From positions 1-41,601 of the forward strand of contig JBATKF010000190.1 of the NCBI GenBank assembly GCA_049669185.1: a DNA stretch of 41,601 bases, written 5' to 3'. Within the stretch, counting starts at the first letter, position 1; each line of letters begins with the position of its first letter. Below the pieces are notes generated by a model. That model saw nothing but the letters and a program-made list of their open reading frames with translations, ran no database searches and was not told the origin of the DNA. Shown one piece after another: positions 35,684 through 41,601 of the stretch. The DNA comes from Thiosocius sp049669185. Its GTDB lineage: Bacteria; Pseudomonadota; Gammaproteobacteria; Chromatiales; Chromatiaceae. Position numbers and translations under genes: made by a program.

Positions 35684-37045
35684 ATGAAACTCGGTGTCGT
35701 GATACTTGCGGCCGGTCAGGGCAAGCGGATGCGCTCGAGACTGCCCAAGGTGCTGCATCGCCTGGCGGGCAAGCCGCTGCTCGGTCATGTCATCGACTGC
35801 GCCCGGACCCTGTCACCGCAGGAGATCGTCGTCGTCCACGGCCATGGCAGTGAGCAGGTGCTCGAGGCGTTCGCCGGGCAATCGGACCTTCGCTGGGCCG
35901 AGCAGGTGGAGCAGCTGGGGACCGGGCACGCGCTGCAGCAGGCCCTGCCCGAGCTGCACAGTGCCGAGCAGGTGTTGGTGCTATACGGTGACGTGCCGTT
36001 GACCCGTCCCGAAACGCTGCGCCAGCTGGTCGAGGCGACTGCGCACGGTTTCGGCCTCTTGACGGTCACTCTGGACGACCCTAGCGGTTATGGCCGCATC
36101 GTGCGCAACGACGGTGGTCGTGTGCAGCGCATCGTCGAACAGAAAGATGCAGACCCGGAGGAGCTGACCCTCCGAGAGGTAAATACCGGCATCATGTGTC
36201 TGCCGCGCACCGAACTCGAGCGCTGGCTGTCCGGCCTGTCCAACCGCAATGCGCAGGGCGAATACTATCTGACCGATGTGCTGGCCATGGCGGTCGCCGA
36301 AGGTTTTGACATCCAGGTCTGTCAGCCGGCCTCGGCGCTGGAGGCCGAAGGCGTCAATGATCGCGCGCAGTTGGCCGCACTGGAACGTGTCCATCAGCGC
36401 CACCTTGCCGAACGGCTTATGCTCGACGGTGTCACGCTGCGCGACCCTGAGCGCATCGATATCCGCGGCCGGATCACGTACGGATACGACGTCGAGATCG
36501 ACATCAATGCAGTGCTCGAGGGCGATGTCGAACTTGGCGACGGCGTACGGATCGGCGCGAATTGCGTGCTGCGCGATGTCAGTATCGGCGACAACGTCGA
36601 AATTCTCGAACACTGCGTCCTCGAACAGGCGCGTGTCGGCCCCGGCAGCAAGATCGGCCCGTTCGCCCGTCTACGCCCGGGTGCCCAGCTGGCCGGCGAT
36701 ACGCACATCGGCAATTTTGTCGAGATCAAGAAATCGCAGATCGGTCGCGGTTCCAAGGTGAATCACCTGAGCTACATCGGCGACACCGATATCGGCGAAG
36801 GGGTCAACGTCGGCGCGGGCACCATCACCTGCAATTACGACGGCGCGAACAAGCACAAGACCGTGATCGCCGACAATGCTTTCATCGGTTCCAATACCGC
36901 GCTGGTGGCGCCGGTAACGGTCGGTCGGAATGCCACGATCGGCGCCGGTTCGGTAATCAGCCGCGATGCCCCGCAGGACAGGTTGACGCTGACGCGGGCC
37001 AAACAGCTAAGCCTGAACTGGAAACGGCCGACAAAGGAGAAGTGA
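35684..37045 (+). CDS. glmU: Bifunctional N-acetylglucosamine-1-phosphate uridyltransferase / glucosamine-1-phosphate acetyltransferase
   Basis: GlmU performs the last two steps to UDP-GlcNAc, the precursor of peptidoglycan and lipid A. The 453-residue protein starts with the uridyltransferase domain (VVILAAGQGKRMRSRLPKVL) and YGDVPLTRPETL. It ends with the left-handed beta-helix acetyltransferase domain of hexapeptide repeats from about residue 250 (IGPFARLRPGAQL, GDTDIGEGVNVGAGTITCNY). I chose the ATG at 35684, preceded by GGGGG; an in-frame TTG eight codons upstream is less likely. glmS follows after 67 bases, giving the usual UDP-GlcNAc pair. Confidence 0.97.
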   Translation: MKLGVVILAAGQGKRMRSRLPKVLHRLAGKPLLGHVIDCARTLSPQEIVVVHGHGSEQVLEAFAGQSDLRWAEQVEQLGTGHALQQALPELHSAEQVLVLYGDVPLTRPETLRQLVEATAHGFGLLTVTLDDPSGYGRIVRNDGGRVQRIVEQKDADPEELTLREVNTGIMCLPRTELERWLSGLSNRNAQGEYYLTDVLAMAVAEGFDIQVCQPASALEAEGVNDRAQLAALERVHQRHLAERLMLDGVTLRDPERIDIRGRITYGYDVEIDINAVLEGDVELGDGVRIGANCVLRDVSIGDNVEILEHCVLEQARVGPGSKIGPFARLRPGAQLAGDTHIGNFVEIKKSQIGRGSKVNHLSYIGDTDIGEGVNVGAGTITCNYDGANKHKTVIADNAFIGSNTALVAPVTVGRNATIGAGSVISRDAPQDRLTLTRAKQLSLNWKRPTKEK

Positions 37046-37112
37046 CCCCGGCGTAGCGGGTCATTAGCGAATCCCACGTCCGCTAAAGATCGAAAGCAGG
37101 AGACATCCCGCC

Positions 37113-38939
37113 ATGTGCGGCATCGTAGGAGCCATCACCGAGCGCAATGTCGTCCCGATCCTTATGGAGGGATTGCGCCGCCTCGAATACCGCGGATACG
37201 ATTCGGCCGGTATCGCTGTGCGTAGCGAGAATGCCCGATTGCAGCGCATCCGTTCGGTCGGCAAGGTCAGCGAGCTGCAACAGCTGCTCGAACAGAGTCA
37301 GGTCCAGGGGACACTGGGCATTGCGCACACCCGGTGGGCCACCCATGGTATGCCGGCCGAGCGCAACGCCCACCCGCACATGAGCGGCGAACAGGTCGCC
37401 ATTGTGCACAATGGCATCATCGAAAATCACGCCGAACTGCGTGCCGACTTACAGGCCGCTGGTTTCCAGTTCCATTCGGATACTGATACCGAGGTAATCG
37501 CTCACTTACTCGCTAGAGAGCTACAAAAAGGGCACACGATCTGCGAGGCTACGCGAAGCGCAATCCGCCGGCTGGTCGGGGCTTACGCGCTGGCGGTGAT
37601 CAGTCCCGACGATCCGGACTGTATGGTGGTAAGCCGCGCCGGCAGCCCGCTGGTGATCGGCATCGGGGAGGGCGAAAACTTCATCGCCTCGGATGTCTTC
37701 GCGCTGCTGCCCGTCACCCAGCGGTTCCTGTTTCTCGAGGAGGGCGATCTTGCCGAGATCCGTCGCGACGGCATCAGCGTATTCGACGCCGACGGGACGC
37801 CGGTCGAGCGCGAGGTGCGCACCAGCCAGCTGTCTGCGGCGAACGCCGAAAAGGGCCCCTACCGGCACTATATGCTCAAGGAGATCTTCGAGCAGCCAGC
37901 GGTGATCGCCGAGACCCTCGAGGGGCGGATCCACAAGGGCCGCTTGCTCGAAGCCAGCTTCGGTCACGTCGCCAAGGCGCTGTTCGATCGCACCCGCGCG
38001 GTGCAGATCATCGCCTGCGGCACCAGTTACCACGCCGGCATGGTGGCGCGTTACTGGCTGGAGGAGGCGGGCATCCCCTGTCAGATCGAGGTCGCCAGCG
38101 AGTTCCGCTATCGCAAGACGGTGGTCCTGCCCGACACGCTGTTCGTCACTATCTCCCAGTCGGGTGAGACAGCGGATACCTTGGCGGCGCTGCGCGCGGC
38201 GAAAAGGGCCGGCTATATCGGCAGTCTGGTGGTGTGCAATGTGCCCGAGAGCTCGCTTGTTCGGGAGTCCGATGTGGCGCTGATGACCCGCGCCGGCCCC
38301 GAGATCGGCGTTGCCTCCACGAAGGCCTTCACCACCCAGCTGGTCGCGCTGCGCCTAATGACGCTGGCCCTGGCCAGGCGCTGCGGGCTCGATGCAGAAC
38401 AGGAACGCGAATGGGTAGAGGAATTGCAGGCGCTGCCGCGACAGGTCGAAGTAGTGCTTCAGCTCAGCGATGAGATCGCGGAGATGGCGAACTCTTTCTC
38501 GGAGGTGCAAAACGCGCTGTTTCTCGGCCGCGGCACCTTTTATCCGATCGCGCTGGAGGGGGCGCTGAAGCTCAAAGAGATCTCCTACATCCACGCCGAG
38601 GCCTATCCGGCCGGCGAACTCAAGCACGGTCCTCTGGCGCTGGTCGACGAGCGCATGCCGGTCGTCTGCGCCTTGCCTGACGATCCACTGCTGGGAAAGG
38701 TCCTGTCCAACCTGCAGGAAGTGCGCGCCCGCGGTGGCGAGCTCTTCCTGTTCAGTGACAAGAAGGTACAGATCCCGCTCGATCACTATCAGAATCTGAC
38801 GCTCGACGACATCTGCCCGGGAACCGCACCGATCGTCTATACGATTCCGTTGCAGTTACTCTCTTATCATGTCGCCGTGCTCAAGGGTACCGACGTCGAC
38901 CAGCCGCGAAACCTGGCCAAGTCGGTGACCGTGGAGTGA
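37113..38939 (+). CDS. glmS: Glutamine-fructose-6-phosphate aminotransferase (isomerizing)
   Basis: GlmS makes glucosamine-6-phosphate from fructose-6-phosphate and glutamine, committing carbon to amino-sugar synthesis. The 608-residue protein has the N-terminal Ntn glutaminase domain (MCGIVGAI with catalytic Cys1 after Met removal, GIAHTRWATHG, DTDTEVIAH) and two SIS domains (IACGTSYHAGMVARYWLEE, TISQSGETADTLAAL). It ends PRNLAKSVTVE, the conserved tail that Tn7 TnsD recognises in other bacteria. Mobile-element debris follows directly. No glmS ribozyme is seen upstream, as expected outside Gram-positives. Confidence 0.98.
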   Translation: MCGIVGAITERNVVPILMEGLRRLEYRGYDSAGIAVRSENARLQRIRSVGKVSELQQLLEQSQVQGTLGIAHTRWATHGMPAERNAHPHMSGEQVAIVHNGIIENHAELRADLQAAGFQFHSDTDTEVIAHLLARELQKGHTICEATRSAIRRLVGAYALAVISPDDPDCMVVSRAGSPLVIGIGEGENFIASDVFALLPVTQRFLFLEEGDLAEIRRDGISVFDADGTPVEREVRTSQLSAANAEKGPYRHYMLKEIFEQPAVIAETLEGRIHKGRLLEASFGHVAKALFDRTRAVQIIACGTSYHAGMVARYWLEEAGIPCQIEVASEFRYRKTVVLPDTLFVTISQSGETADTLAALRAAKRAGYIGSLVVCNVPESSLVRESDVALMTRAGPEIGVASTKAFTTQLVALRLMTLALARRCGLDAEQEREWVEELQALPRQVEVVLQLSDEIAEMANSFSEVQNALFLGRGTFYPIALEGALKLKEISYIHAEAYPAGELKHGPLALVDERMPVVCALPDDPLLGKVLSNLQEVRARGGELFLFSDKKVQIPLDHYQNLTLDDICPGTAPIVYTIPLQLLSYHVAVLKGTDVDQPRNLAKSVTVE

Positions 38940-38949
38940 ATCACGCTCA

Positions 38950-39134
38950 TCAGAATTTTTTCTCCTGCCGGCTCAGCAGCAGGTCGGCTTCCTGTGGCGA
39001 AAGCACCACCGGCAGACGTCGCGGCCTGTTTGCGCGCTGCACGTCATCAAGGTGCGGATCAGCGACTGCAGGGCTTCGCGGTAGAGAAACAACAGCGCAT
39101 TGACGGCTTGGTTTTGCATCAAGACCGCCACTTT
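38950..39134 (-). pseudogene. Frameshifted remnant of an integron-integrase-like tyrosine recombinase
   Basis: On the minus strand one frame (39134-39063) reads MQNQAVNALLFLYREALQ within it, matching the (T)QNQAL-ALLFLYREVL segment known from IntI-type integrases. The adjacent frame (39060-38950) continues LDDVQRANRPRRLPVVLSPQ and EADLLLSRQE before a stop, matching the following DEIERAKRPERLPVVLS segment of the same family. A shift of one base near 39061 joins them. Only about 60 codons remain: most of the N-terminal domain and the whole catalytic domain (R-H-R-Y) are gone. It lies 10 bases after glmS in the opposite direction. The match is from memory of the family. Confidence 0.75.
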
Positions 39135-39198
39135 CAGCATGTACGGTGCTCGGCGCCGCATAGCTTGCCGTTAGCGCAAACTAGGATCATGCGAACAA

Positions 39199-39600
39199 AT
39201 GGAACTGATAACAGACATCAGCCTTTGGGAACTGGTCAAACATCTCAAACAATGGCTGCTCAATCTTAGAAAAGCTGGCGAAGCCCGAAAAAACGAGTCA
39301 ATTGATGCGTTGCGAGCAGTGATCGTTGCAGCTCGCCAAACCAGTGCATATGTTCGGCGTCTGAACGACATCGGGCAGCAAGATCATGCGGAGGAAGCAA
39401 ATTTAACTGCAATGTGGACTGAGCTCAGCTTCAAGCTTGCTGATCTAAAGTTGTCGAAACTTGCAAAACGCTGCGACATCAAAGGCAGATATTGGGCAAA
39501 TCCTGCACAGTTTGATGCCGAGTTTCTGGAGAAGGCCGATATAGGCCTGGAGAGAATGGAGCAATTGGCCCGACAGATGGTGGCAGAAATTGAGCGCTGA
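39199..39600 (+). CDS. Hypothetical protein, lower-GC orphan
   Basis: I do not recognise this 133-residue protein. It is predicted almost wholly alpha-helical, rich in Leu, Ala, Arg and Lys, with no membrane segment or signal peptide. A segment ARQTSAYVRRLNDIGQQDHA and a pattern of heptad-like leucines suggest a helical bundle. Its GC content is visibly lower than that of glmS and the glycosyltransferase genes around it. With the integrase remnant just upstream and the glmS tail as a known insertion target, it is best seen as acquired cargo. The ATG at 39199 has no clear ribosome site. Confidence 0.65.
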   Translation: MELITDISLWELVKHLKQWLLNLRKAGEARKNESIDALRAVIVAARQTSAYVRRLNDIGQQDHAEEANLTAMWTELSFKLADLKLSKLAKRCDIKGRYWANPAQFDAEFLEKADIGLERMEQLARQMVAEIER

Positions 39601-39655
39601 ATACGTTCAAACCGCTCGCTGCGGACTGGGCGCCGCTTAGCTTTGCGTGAGGGCG

Positions 39656-40072
39656 ATGGCATCGAGTGAGCGTTCGGCGTGGAGGCTTGACCCCAGGGCA
39701 TTGAGCATTCTCCTGCTTTACTCGGTGCTTGCTCCAGCAAGCGTTTACTTCATGTCGCTCGAAAAAACGTGGAGCGCACTTGTTGCAGTTGCTGGCTTCC
39801 TGCTGACCCTGCCATTTTTTCCGTTACTGGCGGTAGTCATGTTCGGGGCCTCAGATACCGGCTCGCTGCCCGTGATGCTTGGCCTCGCTTGGTTGGTCGT
39901 ATTGCTGCAGTCTTGGTATGCCTTGAGCGAGCTCAGGGTTCGAGCCTGGGCGAACGCGCGGTCTGTGCCGACAGAGCTCTTGGCTCTGCTCGGCCGGTCA
40001 ACTGTTGTGATCGCCGTCGGTATCATCATCGCCCTTTTGGCCATGGCCTACCATGTCGGTCATGTCGGATAA
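39656..40072 (+). CDS. Small hypothetical inner-membrane protein
   Basis: The 138-residue protein has about four hydrophobic segments (near residues 17-32, 40-65, 73-88 and 113-133) separated by short charged loops. I do not recognise a family. I chose the ATG at 39656, with GAGGG a few bases upstream; a GTG three codons earlier is possible. Its end overlaps the start of the heptosyltransferase-like gene by about 11 bases, so the two are probably cotranslated. A role in surface polysaccharide assembly is only suggested by neighbours. Confidence 0.65.
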   Translation: MASSERSAWRLDPRALSILLLYSVLAPASVYFMSLEKTWSALVAVAGFLLTLPFFPLLAVVMFGASDTGSLPVMLGLAWLVVLLQSWYALSELRVRAWANARSVPTELLALLGRSTVVIAVGIIIALLAMAYHVGHVG

Positions 40073-41117
40073 CAAGGCCATTCTGGTGGTCAGGTTGAGC
40101 GCCATCGGCGACATCGTCATGGCCTCGCCGCTGATTCAGGCATTGCGCCGACGCCACCCAAGGTCGCACATCGCCTGGCTGGTGCAGCCCGAATCCGCTC
40201 CGCTACTGAGCGATCACCCGGCACTGGACGAGGTCATCGTATGGCCGCGGTCGCGGTGGCAGAAATTGTGGCGGCAGAGGCGCCTGTTTGCACTGTGGCG
40301 GGAGATCTGGGCGCTGCGTGCAGACTTGCGCCGGCGCGACTTCTCACTGGCGATCGATCTGCAGGGGCTGCTGAAGAGCGGTCTGCTGGCATGGCTGTCC
40401 GGGGCCGGTAGACGCATCGGCCTGGGCTCCCGAGAGGGCAGCCAATGGCTGATGACCGAGGTCTTGCCGCGCGGCGGTGAGGCAGGCCTTATAGGTTCTG
40501 AGTACCGCTATCTCGCCGAGCGGATGCAACTGCCCGTGGATGACTTCCGTATGCACATCGGTGTCGGCGAGGCGAGCCAGGCGGAGGTTCGGCAGCTACA
40601 GTTGAGGTCGGCTGCCGGCGCACCCTATGCGGTGCTATGCCCGTTCACCACGCGCCCACAGAAGCACTGGTTCGTCGCGCACTGGCGCGCATTGATTCCC
40701 CGGCTCAGCGACGCGCTGGGGATGGCAGTGATGATGCTCGGCGGTCCCGATGATGTCGAGGCCGCGCGGGCTATCGCGGAGGGCTCTGAGATCATCGATC
40801 TGGTCGGCAAGACCGACCTGCAGACCGCAGCGGGCCTGATCCGCGACAGCCGCCTGCTGGTCGGGGTGGATACCGGCCTGACACACATGGGCATCGCCTT
40901 CGACCGGCCGACCATCTGCCTGTTCGGCTCCACCCGGCCCTACCTGCGCAGCAATTCGTCCAGGACCCGGGTGATCTACCATGCACTCGCGTGTTCACCC
41001 TGCCGGCGCAGGCCGACGTGCGGCGGCGCCTTCACCTGCCTGCGTGAGATCACGCCCGAGGAGGTGATGCGCGAGGTGCGGTCCCTGTTGGGCGACCCGT
41101 CGGGCGAGGCCAGGTGA
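40062..41117 (+). CDS. Glycosyltransferase family 9 (heptosyltransferase-like)
   Basis: GT9 enzymes transfer heptose from ADP-heptose to the LPS inner core on the cytoplasmic face of the inner membrane. The 351-residue protein has the N-terminal motif ILVVRLSAIGDIVMASPLIQ, the middle DLQGLLKSGLLAWLSGA, the donor-site region CPFTTRPQKHWFVAHWRALI and LLVGVDTGLTHMGIAFDRPT, and a cysteine-rich C-terminal stretch (ACSPCRRRPTCGGAFTCLRE) common in the family. It may be WaaC-, WaaF- or RfaQ-like; sequence alone does not decide. Starts at 40053 or 40062 are both possible. It overlaps the next gene by four bases (GTGA). Together with gmhB it supports a heptose-containing LPS. Confidence 0.88.
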   Translation: MSDNKAILVVRLSAIGDIVMASPLIQALRRRHPRSHIAWLVQPESAPLLSDHPALDEVIVWPRSRWQKLWRQRRLFALWREIWALRADLRRRDFSLAIDLQGLLKSGLLAWLSGAGRRIGLGSREGSQWLMTEVLPRGGEAGLIGSEYRYLAERMQLPVDDFRMHIGVGEASQAEVRQLQLRSAAGAPYAVLCPFTTRPQKHWFVAHWRALIPRLSDALGMAVMMLGGPDDVEAARAIAEGSEIIDLVGKTDLQTAAGLIRDSRLLVGVDTGLTHMGIAFDRPTICLFGSTRPYLRSNSSRTRVIYHALACSPCRRRPTCGGAFTCLREITPEEVMREVRSLLGDPSGEAR

Positions 41118-41601
41118 AGGTCCTGCACGTCGAGGCCGGTCGGCATCTGTATGGCGGCGCCCAGCAGGTGCTGTACCTGCTCGAGGGGCTGCAGCGGCTC
41201 GGTGTCGAGAACGTGCTCGTCTGTCCGACGGACAGCGAGCTGGCCGAACGGGCGAGGCCCTTTGGCGAGGTCGTTATGCTGCCGATGCGAGGCGACGTCG
41301 ATCTGGGTCTGATCGGACGCCTGCGCAGGCGCATTCGCGCCCATCGTCCGGACATCGTCCACCTTCACAGCCGGCGCGGTGCCGACGTCCTGGGCGGCGT
41401 TGCGTCATGGCTTTCCGGTGTGCCCTGCGTGCTGTCACGCCGCGTCGACAACCCTGAGTCGCGTCTCTGGGTCGGTCTCAAATACCGCTTGTATGCCCAC
41501 GTCATTACTATTTCCCAGGGTATCCGTGACGTCCTGCTGGGCGAGGGACTGGCGGCGACGCGCGTGACCTGCGTGCGCAGCGCGGTCGACCAGCAGGACT
41601 G
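41114..41601 (+). CDS. Glycosyltransferase family 4-like, 3'-truncated by window edge
   Basis: I translated 162 codons from the GTG at 41114 without a stop; the gene runs out of the window. The N-terminus (KVLHVEAGRHLYGGAQQVLY) with a Gly-Gly-Ala-Gln loop, then HRPDIVHLHSRRGADVLG and the segment HVITISQGIRDVLL, fits the acceptor domain of retaining GT4 enzymes with a GT-B fold. The donor-binding domain with the EX7E motif would lie beyond the edge. It overlaps the GT9 gene stop by four bases, so both belong to one LPS or surface-glycan operon. Sugar and acceptor are unknown. Confidence 0.85.
   Translation, partial: MKVLHVEAGRHLYGGAQQVLYLLEGLQRLGVENVLVCPTDSELAERARPFGEVVMLPMRGDVDLGLIGRLRRRIRAHRPDIVHLHSRRGADVLGGVASWLSGVPCVLSRRVDNPESRLWVGLKYRLYAHVITISQGIRDVLLGEGLAATRVTCVRSAVDQQD

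Noticed and set aside
37046..37112. glmS ribozyme upstream of glmS
   Set aside because: The 67-base gap is too short and shows no catalytic core; this ribozyme is known mainly from Gram-positive bacteria.
38925..38962. Terminator of glmS ending in a six-T run
   Set aside because: The T-run is present at 38956-38961, but the only preceding stem (CGTG/CACG) is too weak to support a call.
39170..39176. Possible integron attC core (GTTAGCG) near the integrase remnant
   Set aside because: It does not fit GTTRRRY exactly, and no partner inverse core or cassette structure is visible.
39934..39949. tRNA T-arm-like sequence CAGGGTTCGAGCCTGG
   Set aside because: It lies within the small membrane-protein frame and no acceptor, D or anticodon arms can be built around it. 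I found no tRNA gene in the window.

Overview
The window is a chromosomal segment of a gammaproteobacterium that spans the replication-origin region. Every long gene but a few is a conserved housekeeping gene of moderately high GC. The block dnaA-dnaN-recF-gyrB, followed by plsC, gmhB and glyS/glyQ on the opposite strand, is the order known from Pseudomonas and related lineages. The other flank (rpmH-rnpA-yidC-mnmE ... mnmG-rsmG-parA-parB-atpIBEFHAGDC ... glmU-glmS) is the classic gammaproteobacterial origin neighbourhood. LPS heptose genes (gmhB, a GT9 heptosyltransferase-like gene) point to a Gram-negative outer membrane. I cannot name the genus; a Chromatiales-like or other deep gammaproteobacterium fits.

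Layout: glnA (minus, cut by the left edge) has a long upstream region carrying a sigma-54 promoter and two NtrC-type dyads. A CDF metal transporter (minus) follows, then a plus-strand set glyQ, glyS, a MazG-like pyrophosphohydrolase, gmhB and plsC. Convergent to these is the minus-strand block gyrB-recF-dnaN-dnaA (7974-14419). Consensus DnaA boxes with AT-rich tracts lie on both sides of dnaA, so the origin is in or around 12826-14895. Going right from there are rpmH, rnpA, yidC and mnmE. A minus-strand MoxR-DUF58-transglutaminase module interrupts before mnmG; a minus-strand glutathione-transferase-like gene follows, then rsmG, parA and parB. The nine-gene ATP synthase operon starts from a near-consensus sigma-70 promoter and ends at a strong hairpin. 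An FKBP-type isomerase, glmU and glmS follow. The end of glmS, the classical Tn7 target, is followed by a frameshifted scrap of an integron-integrase-like tyrosine recombinase and a lower-GC orphan gene. A small membrane protein, a heptosyltransferase-like GT9 and a truncated GT4 glycosyltransferase close the window.

How the genes work together: replication initiation (dnaA, dnaN, gyrB, recF, oriC) and segregation (parA, parB) are within about 15 kb. Two palindromic sequences matching the gammaproteobacterial parS core lie inside recF, so the ParB loading sites appear to be embedded in coding sequence next to the origin. The most unusual coding observation is rnpA: its conserved N-terminus has no usable start codon in frame, but an ATG overlapping the rpmH stop reaches it through a -1 shift at a run of six A.
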